From positions 1-12,538 of the forward strand of contig PFLF01000031.1 in the NCBI GenBank assembly GCA_002784505.1: DNA of 12,538 nucleotides, written 5' to 3'. Each line of letters begins with the position of its first letter. The first letter of the stretch is position 1. The stretch comes from Candidatus Roizmanbacteria bacterium CG_4_10_14_0_8_um_filter_39_9. GTDB lineage: Bacteria; Patescibacteriota; Microgenomatia; UBA1406; GWC2-37-13. Shown here piece by piece: positions 1-5,317 of this stretch. Below the pieces are notes generated by a model, which did no database searches, had not been told where the DNA came from, and saw only the letters and a program-made list of their open reading frames with translations. The translations under genes were made by a program, and so were the position numbers.

Positions 1-300
1 TTCTGCCTGGAACCCTTCTTTGCCCATCGCTCCTGTAAACTGGGCAACGATTTGCCCGTTTTTAAACATGACAAATGTAGGAATGGAAAAGATGGAATAT
101 TGTGTAGCAAGATCCCCATTTTCATCAACATTTACTTTGAAAAATTGTACGCTCGAATACATCTCGGCCAATTGATCAATGACGGGGGCAGTCATCTTAC
201 AGGGACCGCACCATGGTGCATAAAAGTCTACAAATGCTATTCCCTTTGAAGATACAACTTCATGGGTAAACTGTTTGCCGTCGATCTGAGTAACTGCCAT
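1..300 (-). CDS. trxA: Thioredoxin, C-terminus cut by window edge
   Basis: Small cytoplasmic protein-disulfide reductase. The first 100 residues are visible and the frame runs off base 1. The active site WCGPC lies at residues 30-34 (redox cysteines C31 and C34) after the family's F-x-D-F-Y-A-P strand, and the substrate-contacting cis-proline is P74 in SIPTF. Thioredoxins are about 105-110 residues, so only a few residues are missing. The ATG at 298-300 is the natural start: it gives the usual N-terminal length and follows a clear promoter with a leader of about 26 bases. No Shine-Dalgarno sequence is visible. It diverges from the DUF2142-like gene across a 114-base gap. The domain is unmistakable; the gene symbol is assigned by family only. 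Confidence 0.96.
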   Translation of the reverse strand, partial: MAVTQIDGKQFTHEVVSSKGIAFVDFYAPWCGPCKMTAPVIDQLAEMYSSVQFFKVNVDENGDLATQYSIFSIPTFVMFKNGQIVAQFTGAMGKEGFQAE

Positions 301-333
301 AGAAAACAAATAAATTTATATAAAAGCAGATTA

Positions 334-362
334 ACTATACTTTTTTAAGTCGGTCAAGTCAA
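334..362 (-). promoter_or_regulatory. Sigma70-type promoter of thioredoxin
   Basis: On the minus strand TTGACT (357-362) and TATAGT (334-339) are separated by exactly 17 bases. Predicted transcription start is near 327, giving a leader of about 26 bases. This is one of the few genes here with a conventional leader. Confidence 0.7.
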
Positions 363-395
363 GATCATTTTAAACAGGGCTCTGCCCCACTCTTA

Positions 396-404
396 TGCTA
401 CAAT
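396..404 (+). promoter_or_regulatory. Extended -10 promoter of the DUF2142-like gene
   Basis: TGC followed by TACAAT (399-404) forms an extended -10 box; no good -35 is visible. Ten bases separate it from the ATG at 415, so the transcript would have a leader of only three or four bases. Confidence 0.5.
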
Positions 405-414
405 AGACACACAT

Positions 415-1779
415 ATGAGTAAGCGGTTGGTCATTCTTATTGCGTTGTGTTATGCTGTTTTTTTTGTCGCGATTCCTCCATTCCAGTTAAATGATGAACC
501 CGACCACTTTCAATATATTTATTATCTTTCCAAAGGAATCTATCCAAAAATGCCGCTGAAGTCGGGTTTTTTTGCATATGATCCATCAATACAAAAAATA
601 TATGACGTTGTTGAGGTTGCAAGCAACGACTACAATCTTCCCAACTTCTCCAAAATCAAACGCGCAGTCAAGCAGAACGTTTCATTTACTACAAAAAGAG
701 GTTCCACCCCCTACACTTATCAAGTCCATCACCCACCTCTCTATTTTCTATCCTCCCTCCTTTTCTTCCTTCCTGCGCAACATATATTGAAGGGGTTTAT
801 TCCTGTTTATTATGCAACACGCCTAGCATCTACCCTGTTCTATGCCCTTTCTGTTTGGATTGCCTTTTTAATCGGATTAAAAATAGTAAAGAATAAGAAA
901 ATTGCAGAATACCTGGCCGTTGCCTATGCCATTAACCCGGTGACCCTCAAGATGGGTGTCGCGGTAAATCCGGATATAGCGGCTACCTGTTGTGGATTGT
1001 TGATCCTTCTTTTTTTTCTTGACTTATCTTCTCAAAAAATAATATCAATTAAGTCTGCAGTATTATTAACTCTGTTGCTGACAGTGTCTGTCTATATTAA
1101 ATTTCAAAATGTTGTTTTTTTTCTTTTTGCTTTGATTTTTTTTCTGTATTATGGCTATCAACGCCGTAAGCTTACCTATTATTTTTCCATGGTTTCGGGC
1201 GTGGTGTTTGCTTCGCTCGTCTGTCTTGCTCCCTGGTTTTATCACTCTCTTACTACCTATGGGAACATTATTCCCTCCTACGTTGCCTATGCCCTATTTT
1301 GTACGGCAAATTTGCCTGCATTTCCCTGGTACCGGATCCCCTTTGAAACGATTTTTGAGTTCAGGCACGCCATCTCACACTTTGCAGGATTTTTGGGTTG
1401 GGGAGGACCCTATCCCTTTAAACTTTTTTTCATTTTTTATACACTGACGTTCCTTTCCCTTTTTATTGTCGGCCTCATCTCTCTATTCCGCATGAGACAA
1501 AAAAAATGGTGGCTATATCTTCTTGGATATTGTGGTGTTATTTGGTTATTTTTCCTAGGAGTAAGTTTTACTTACAAAATAAACAGGTACTCCTGCGATA
1601 TTCAAGGACGCTATCTTTTAGCTACGCTTCTTCCTCTCTTATTAATCATTTGGGGTGGTCTACGATCAATCTTTCCCCGAAAGAGTGATATAGATGCGGC
1701 CTATGGAATTTTTCTATTTTCTGTTTGGCAATATTTATTTATATTATGTTATGTATTGCTTCCCCGCTATTATGTATAA
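415..1779 (+). CDS. DUF2142-like polytopic membrane protein (putative GT-C-type glycosyltransferase)
   Basis: A 454-residue integral membrane protein with about ten hydrophobic helices. The first helix (about residues 4-20) is followed by P-P-F-Q-L-N-D-E-P-D-H-F (21-32), matching the conserved PPxQxPDEPxHF-type acidic loop of DUF2142 proteins. A QGRYLLATLLPLL segment near the C-terminus is also typical. DUF2142 members are thought to be lipid-linked-sugar glycosyltransferases related to GT-C enzymes, with acidic residues of the first loop at the active site; D27, E28 and D30 would fit. The start is supported by the extended -10 box just upstream. Its 3' end overlaps the next small membrane protein by 8 bases, suggesting coupled translation. 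The family call is from motif recognition only, and the substrate is unknown. Confidence 0.72.
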   Translation: MSKRLVILIALCYAVFFVAIPPFQLNDEPDHFQYIYYLSKGIYPKMPLKSGFFAYDPSIQKIYDVVEVASNDYNLPNFSKIKRAVKQNVSFTTKRGSTPYTYQVHHPPLYFLSSLLFFLPAQHILKGFIPVYYATRLASTLFYALSVWIAFLIGLKIVKNKKIAEYLAVAYAINPVTLKMGVAVNPDIAATCCGLLILLFFLDLSSQKIISIKSAVLLTLLLTVSVYIKFQNVVFFLFALIFFLYYGYQRRKLTYYFSMVSGVVFASLVCLAPWFYHSLTTYGNIIPSYVAYALFCTANLPAFPWYRIPFETIFEFRHAISHFAGFLGWGGPYPFKLFFIFYTLTFLSLFIVGLISLFRMRQKKWWLYLLGYCGVIWLFFLGVSFTYKINRYSCDIQGRYLLATLLPLLLIIWGGLRSIFPRKSDIDAAYGIFLFSVWQYLFILCYVLLPRYYV

Positions 1780-2083
1780 AAAAATCGCACTGTTGGTTTG
1801 TTGCCTGGCTCCCCTTCTTTTTGTTTTTTTTGTCGGCTATCCGGTAAAGACATTTAGAGAAACAAAACGGGACGGATTTGTTTTGTCCAAGCGTTGTTTT
1901 AAGGTGGGAGAGTTGTCTCAGTTTGTGGAGTGTTTTTCATCAGGAAAGGCATTGTCTCACAATAGATTAATTTCTCATTTGGGAGATAGATTAGATTCTT
2001 TATTCCCAAAATTTAATATGATCTTCTTTTCTTCGCTGATATTGTTGGTGTTGGTCGTTTCTTCCTTTATTTTTTTGCCTTAG
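1772..2083 (+). CDS. Small two-helix membrane protein, unknown function
   Basis: A 103-residue protein starting at the ATG at 1772, which overlaps the stop of the upstream gene (ATG at 1772-1774, TAA at 1777-1779). It has a hydrophobic helix at about residues 5-24, a polar stretch of about 58 residues with two Cys (VGELSQFVECF region), and a second helix at about 83-103 that ends the protein. It probably forms a hairpin with an exposed loop. The frame is open farther upstream inside the DUF2142-like gene, but the overlapping ATG is the sensible start. Tight overlap suggests it works with the DUF2142-like protein, for example as a small subunit. Its last 17 bases overlap convergently with the MazG-like gene. 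I recognise no family. Confidence 0.62.
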   Translation: MYKKIALLVCCLAPLLFVFFVGYPVKTFRETKRDGFVLSKRCFKVGELSQFVECFSSGKALSHNRLISHLGDRLDSLFPKFNMIFFSSLILLVLVVSSFIFLP

Positions 2084-2393
2084 TGTATTTTTTATACCAC
2101 GTGAGCCATTTTTCATCAACGGCCCGCTCAATATCGACCTTATTTGATTTGGCAAGAAGCAATACATGGCAAAAAACGTCAGCCAACTCTTTTTCAAAGT
2201 CCGATCGAAGTTCACCCTTGCTTTTATTTTTATGTCTCCCCGATCCTTTCATCATGAGGTAGCTTTGAGTAAGTTCGCCCATCTCTTCCTGAAGCTTTAA
2301 GACGAACCAGTTTGGCTCACGTTTTATCTTATATTTCTTTGAGTATCGAAGCGACACAGCCTCAATTTTGCGCATAAGCTCGACTATTTCCAT
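2067..2393 (-). CDS. MazG-like nucleotide pyrophosphohydrolase
   Basis: A 108-residue all-helical protein of the MazG/all-alpha NTP-PPase superfamily. These enzymes bind Mg2+ through an EExxE...ExxD pattern and hydrolyse NTPs to NMP and pyrophosphate, usually to clean non-canonical nucleotides from the pool. The metal-binding pattern is complete: E36, E37, E40 (QEEMGEL), then E69 and D72 (KELADVF). The polar insert between them (residues 50-65) is basic and glycine-containing. Length fits a single-domain MazG. The start at 2391-2393 is fixed by a perfect TATAAT only seven bases upstream on the minus strand. The gene converges on the small membrane protein with a 17-base overlap. Exact substrate cannot be told. 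Confidence 0.85.
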   Translation of the reverse strand: MEIVELMRKIEAVSLRYSKKYKIKREPNWFVLKLQEEMGELTQSYLMMKGSGRHKNKSKGELRSDFEKELADVFCHVLLLAKSNKVDIERAVDEKWLTWYKKYTKAKK

Positions 2394-2400
2394 AGCCTAT

Positions 2401-2409
2401 ATTATATCA
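2401..2409 (-). promoter_or_regulatory. Extended -10 promoter of the MazG-like gene
   Basis: Minus strand TGA followed by TATAAT (hexamer at 2401-2406), seven bases from the ATG at 2393. This places transcription start on or next to the start codon (leaderless). No convincing -35. Confidence 0.65.
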
Positions 2410-2417
2410 GATAAATT

Positions 2418-2431
2418 GGTATTATTATACC
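2418..2431. repeat. Short inverted repeat between divergent promoters
   Basis: GGTAT and ATACC arms (5 bp) with a 4-base TATT centre. It lies between the -10 boxes of the divergent MazG-like gene and the ATL remnant, so it could be an operator. It is short enough in AT-rich DNA to be chance. Confidence 0.3.
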
Positions 2432-2444
2432 TTTATTTATTTTA

Positions 2445-2450
2445 TACAAT
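2445..2450 (+). promoter_or_regulatory. -10 box of the ATL remnant
   Basis: TACAAT lies six bases before the ATG at 2457, the same leaderless spacing as neighbouring genes. The promoter appears to have outlived the gene it served. Confidence 0.45.
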
Positions 2451-2456
2451 TATTCC

Positions 2457-2621
2457 ATGATCCCTTCCCTCACCTCAACCAAAGTATACAACCTTTTAAA
2501 ACTCATTCCGCGTGGAAGAGTAACTACTTATAAGGCCAATGCGCAAGCATGTAATTCCGGTATTACCGTCCATGAGAAAAAAACTGTTGGCTTCAATAAA
2601 CTGCTTTTTATCTTCGACTAA
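2457..2621 (+). pseudogene. Remnant of an alkyltransferase-like (ATL/Ogt-family) DNA repair gene
   Basis: An intact 54-codon reading frame that joins the two ends of an Ogt/ATL-family protein. Residues 9-25 (KVYNLLKLIPRGRVTTY) match the family's start of the DNA-binding domain (VYxLLxxIPxGxVTTY). The tail from G35 (GITVHEKKTVGFNKLLFIFD) resembles the family's C-terminal EGI-x-V...F-x-K-x-L-F-x-F end. The middle, which would hold the helix-turn-helix and the PCHRV-type active-site/lesion-binding motif, is missing, and the reading frame stays open across the join. Full ATLs are about 100 residues, so roughly half is gone. The protein could not bind alkylated guanine. It is not clear whether it is still translated. 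Called a pseudogene with an in-frame internal deletion. Confidence 0.7.
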
Positions 2622-2638
2622 TTCATAAATACCAAGAG

Positions 2639-2680
2639 TTGACAAAGACAAAAGCTTTTGTAATAATAAACTATTACAAT
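2639..2680 (+). promoter_or_regulatory. Promoter region of the cupredoxin gene
   Basis: A perfect TTGACA (2639-2644) is followed 16-17 bases later by TAATAAT (2661-2667). A second -10-like TACAAT lies at 2675-2680, 17 bases before the ATG. Either could drive the gene; the first pair is the better sigma70 match. Confidence 0.5.
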
Positions 2681-2697
2681 TTCTATATCAGATCAAT

Positions 2698-3111
2698 ATG
2701 AAACAAGCTTTAGTTGGTATACTTGCGCTCGGTCTTGCATTTGGAATGTATTCGGTTACAAGACAACAGCAAAAAAACAAAGTTCCCGCAGTCCAGAAAC
2801 AGTCATCTTCTTCAGGTGCTACAACCAAAGACGCTGAAGTTAAAGTGGTTAATCTTGAGGCGGGGTCTTTTTATTACAAACCGAACGTCATCGAAATAAC
2901 AAAAGGTCAAAAAATAAAAATAGTCATGAATAGCGTAAGCATGATACATGATTTTAATATAGATGAGCTCGGAGTCAAAATACCCATTGTCAAAGATGGT
3001 GATACCGGAACTATTGAGTTTACTGCTGATAAGGTGGGGTCGTTCGAATACTACTGTTCAGTCGGTCAACACAGAGCAAATGGGCAGGTGGGCACACTTA
3101 CCGTAAAATAG
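2698..3111 (+). CDS. Membrane-anchored cupredoxin-like protein with Gln at the axial ligand position
   Basis: A 137-residue exported electron-transfer-type protein. Residues 4-20 form a hydrophobic signal/anchor without a lipobox Cys, followed by a Gln/Lys/Ser-rich linker (22-46) and a cupredoxin domain (47-137). The blue-copper ligand pattern is clear: H84 (MIHDF), C120 and H125 in Y-Y-C-S-V-G-Q-H, then ten residues after the Cys, where Met is usual (CxxGxHxxxGM), the protein has Q130. H-C-H plus Gln is the stellacyanin-type ligand set, which lowers reduction potential. It probably sits on the outer face of the membrane as a copper carrier or electron shuttle. No Shine-Dalgarno sequence; its end overlaps a transporter remnant on the other strand. 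Fold call strong; role and partner unknown. Confidence 0.85.
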   Translation: MKQALVGILALGLAFGMYSVTRQQQKNKVPAVQKQSSSSGATTKDAEVKVVNLEAGSFYYKPNVIEITKGQKIKIVMNSVSMIHDFNIDELGVKIPIVKDGDTGTIEFTADKVGSFEYYCSVGQHRANGQVGTLTVK

Positions 3112-3220
3112 TCATTGCCCAGAGGATAAATATTCCGCCAATAACTGTGTTTGCGGTTGATATTTCCGAATACAGAAAAAGGAGTGTTTGTTTTCTGAAA
3201 GTATCCTGAATATTGTAAAA
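3098..3220 (-). pseudogene. Possible C-terminal remnant of an EamA/DMT-family transporter
   Basis: The minus strand holds 40 sense codons ending in TAA at 3098-3100, with no start codon and a stop immediately upstream at 3221-3223. The peptide contains L-F-L-Y-S-E-I-S-T-A-N-T-V-I-G-G-I-F-I-L, which follows the last-helix pattern of drug/metabolite (EamA) transporters: a LFLGExIS turn, then xxIGGxxIL. It fills the gap between the cupredoxin and GNAT genes almost exactly, so it looks like the tail of a gene whose body was replaced. Evidence is a single motif, hence modest confidence. Confidence 0.38.
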
Positions 3221-3221
3221 T
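3214..3221 (+). promoter_or_regulatory. -10 region of the GNAT gene
   Basis: TG directly followed by TAAAAT (3216-3221), nine bases before the ATG at 3231; predicted leader of zero to two bases. No clear -35. Confidence 0.35.
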
Positions 3222-3230
3222 TAATTACCT

Positions 3231-3716
3231 ATGTTTGAGATAAAAATACTAAACGATAGCCCAACAGCAATAAAAGTCGGCGCATTTCTAACCGGCGGCA
3301 ATGCGTTTGAACAAGTGTGGGCCCCCAATGAAAAGGAACTGGTGAGGCAGTCTCCTATAAATAGTTTAACGGGCAAAAATCATCGCTATTGGTATGTAGA
3401 AAATAATGGAGAGATCATTGCGGCAATTGGGGTACGAGAAAATAAATACGGGGGTGGTGGATATGAAATGGACTCGGATTATGTTGCGGTCCACAAAAAC
3501 TATCGTCGTTCAGGAATAGCATCGGCACTTCTTGAAAAGGTAGAAAATTACGTAAAGCAAAAGAAGGGACGATATCTCCATATATTGAGTTGTGATATTG
3601 AATCATACAAACCCGCAAGACTATTTTATGAAAAACACGGATATCAAAAGGTGGCAGAAATTCCTGATTACTATGTTGTGGGTGAGGGAAGGGTCGATTA
3701 TCTTAAAAGGTTTTAA
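3231..3716 (+). CDS. GNAT-family N-acetyltransferase
   Basis: A 161-residue cytoplasmic acetyltransferase that would transfer acetyl from acetyl-CoA to an amine. The acetyl-CoA pyrophosphate loop (motif A) is at residues 83-105, with the core R92-R93-S94-G95-I96-A97 (family Q/RxxGxG/A) after the strand DYVAVHKNY. Motif B follows at 125-140 (SYKPARLFYEKHGYQKV). The N-terminal 80 residues carry a variable substrate-binding half with a GGGGYEMD turn. Length is typical for single-domain GNATs, and the start is supported by a -10-like box nine bases upstream. It is the first of four same-strand genes ending in lysine 2,3-aminomutase. A beta-lysine acetyltransferase (AblB) would normally be longer, so that role is only a possibility. 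Substrate unknown. Confidence 0.9.
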   Translation: MFEIKILNDSPTAIKVGAFLTGGNAFEQVWAPNEKELVRQSPINSLTGKNHRYWYVENNGEIIAAIGVRENKYGGGGYEMDSDYVAVHKNYRRSGIASALLEKVENYVKQKKGRYLHILSCDIESYKPARLFYEKHGYQKVAEIPDYYVVGEGRVDYLKRF

Positions 3717-3743
3717 GAGTTAAAGAGCGCATCTTTTTTGTAC

Positions 3744-3749
3744 TACAGT
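3744..3749 (+). promoter_or_regulatory. -10-like box of the SET-domain gene
   Basis: TACAGT, eight bases before the ATG at 3758, again with leaderless spacing and no Shine-Dalgarno. It is a 5/6 match to TACAAT; no -35 recognised. Confidence 0.3.
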
Positions 3750-3757
3750 GTCAGTAT

Positions 3758-4342
3758 ATGTTTTTATTAAAAAAAGGTGACTGGGAGATAAAAAAAACAA
3801 AGAAAAAAGGGTGGGGTATTTTCTCAAAGATTAAGATTGGGGCCGATATTGTTATTGCAGATTATTTAGGGATGGTAATAAAAACTGCAGACTATGATTT
3901 AGAAAATGACAAAAAGGGTCTTTATCTCATGTACTACACAGATCGCGCTTCCATCTATCCCGATCTCTCCCGACCGAGTCCGCATCTGATAAACCATTCA
4001 TGCTCTCCCAACTGCTGGATGTATCCATACCGTGGACACACCCTATTTTTTACCCTGCAGTCGATTGACCCTGGCGAAGAATTTACCATCTCTTATTTAC
4101 TAAGTCCTGATGATGGGTCTTGTAATCCGTGCGTACATGTTTGTAAATGTGACAGTGAAAATTGTACCGGTTCAATGCATCTGTCAAAAGATAAATATGA
4201 AAAATGGCAGCGGTTTCAAAATACGGAAAAGAAAAAAACGAAAGTGGCAAAGTTTATTTTTGGTAAAAATCTACCCATGCTTTCCTCGTACCCGAAAACT
4301 GTTCCCCACAACCCAATTTATACGATAATGTGCTCTGCTTGA
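3758..4342 (+). CDS. SET-domain protein lysine methyltransferase with post-SET zinc motif
   Basis: A 194-residue protein expected to methylate a lysine side chain using S-adenosylmethionine. All SET landmarks are present in order: the K-G-W-G-I-F SAM-binding turn (17-22), the pseudoknot motif N79-H80-S81-C82-S83-P84-N85, the GEEFTISY strand with catalytic Y113, and a post-SET CxCxxxxC cluster (C129, C131, C136) that together with C82 should bind one zinc. A further Cys pair (C122, C125) precedes it. A 45-residue basic tail rich in Lys and Pro follows. SET proteins with post-SET are best known from eukaryotic histone methyltransferases; small bacterial versions occur, and their targets are mostly unknown. 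The next gene's promoter overlaps its last codons. Confidence 0.94.
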   Translation: MFLLKKGDWEIKKTKKKGWGIFSKIKIGADIVIADYLGMVIKTADYDLENDKKGLYLMYYTDRASIYPDLSRPSPHLINHSCSPNCWMYPYRGHTLFFTLQSIDPGEEFTISYLLSPDDGSCNPCVHVCKCDSENCTGSMHLSKDKYEKWQRFQNTEKKKTKVAKFIFGKNLPMLSSYPKTVPHNPIYTIMCSA

Positions 4343-4345
4343 TTT

Positions 4346-4354
4346 TGGTATAAT
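4346..4354 (+). promoter_or_regulatory. Extended -10 promoter of the hydroxyacid dehydrogenase-like gene
   Basis: TGG followed by a perfect TATAAT (4349-4354), six bases before the ATG at 4361; the expected transcription start is the A of the ATG. It begins four bases after the stop codon of the SET gene. Confidence 0.65.
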
Positions 4355-4360
4355 CTGATC

Positions 4361-5278
4361 ATGACTAAAATCGTCCTCACAAACCCTATGGGACTGTCTG
4401 CCGAACAAGAGACGCGGTTAAAAAAATTAGGCGATGTAACATTTTACAAAGATATGCCCGCTTCTCCTGATAAGTGGTTAAAGCGTTGTTTGGGATACGA
4501 TATTGTCTGTTCTTGGATCGTCGGTCTTCGTGAAAAATACGGCGATCTAAAAAATGTTTTTATTTCGGTACCGTTTGTCGGGGTCAGTAGTTTTGCTGAT
4601 CCTACCATATTGAAAGCTAACAATATTACCCTTTGTAACAGTCCCGGAAGTAACAGACACGCGGTCTCTGAGTGGATCGTGTATATGATTCTTACGACTA
4701 TGAGACAGCTGGGAAGTCATATAAACACCTCCGAAAAACTCACTATCCCTCTCTCCCCGCCATCAATTGGCCTGAAAGGAAAAAATATTACTATTTTGGG
4801 CAAGGGAAATGTTGGAAAACGGGTAGGAGCCATTTGCGAAGCCTTTGAGATGAATGTTTCATATTTTACGAGAAATGATGAGCTATCAACAGTTGTCAAA
4901 AATGCAGATATTGTTGTGGATACTCTTAGCGCCAATCCGAGTTCAAAGGGCCTTCTTAATCAAGATTTTTTTAAATCTGTGAAGAAGGGCGCGGTATTTA
5001 TTTCTGTAACCGTTGATAGCATCGTTGACATGGATGCAATGCTTGCGGCACTTGATGAGGGAAAATTATCGTATGCGGCTCATGATGTGATGAATGCAAA
5101 ACTAGGTGATGCTACCGACCCGCTATATGAAAGGTTGCGCAAACACCCAAACGTATACGCCACCCCTCATATTTCGGCATTTACCGATGTCACCAGTCAG
5201 ATTGGAAATGACATGATGATTGCAAATATTGAGGCTTGGTTACATGGAAAGCCGATCAATGTATTTGGCCGTTCTTGA
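4361..5278 (+). CDS. D-2-hydroxyacid dehydrogenase-family protein lacking the catalytic Arg
   Basis: A 305-residue two-domain protein of the NAD(P)-dependent D-isomer 2-hydroxyacid dehydrogenase family. The Rossmann dinucleotide loop is G147-K-G149-N-V-G152 and the cofactor half runs to about residue 260. T170-R171 lie near the end of the second strand, where an Arg instead of Asp would favour NADP. The family's catalytic triad is Arg, Glu and His. His is present (H270 in ATPHIS), but the INTARGxxVDE segment reads ISVTVDSIVDMD, so V218 occupies the Arg position, and no Glu stands at the usual EP site (G-D-A-T-D-P, 249-254). It may therefore be a binding protein or use different chemistry. A leaderless-type promoter fixes the start. 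It ends 39 bases before the aminomutase gene. Confidence 0.86.
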   Translation: MTKIVLTNPMGLSAEQETRLKKLGDVTFYKDMPASPDKWLKRCLGYDIVCSWIVGLREKYGDLKNVFISVPFVGVSSFADPTILKANNITLCNSPGSNRHAVSEWIVYMILTTMRQLGSHINTSEKLTIPLSPPSIGLKGKNITILGKGNVGKRVGAICEAFEMNVSYFTRNDELSTVVKNADIVVDTLSANPSSKGLLNQDFFKSVKKGAVFISVTVDSIVDMDAMLAALDEGKLSYAAHDVMNAKLGDATDPLYERLRKHPNVYATPHISAFTDVTSQIGNDMMIANIEAWLHGKPINVFGRS

Positions 5279-5317
5279 ATTGCATTTTCAAATGCCGTTT
5301 GATACGCTTAATATGAA

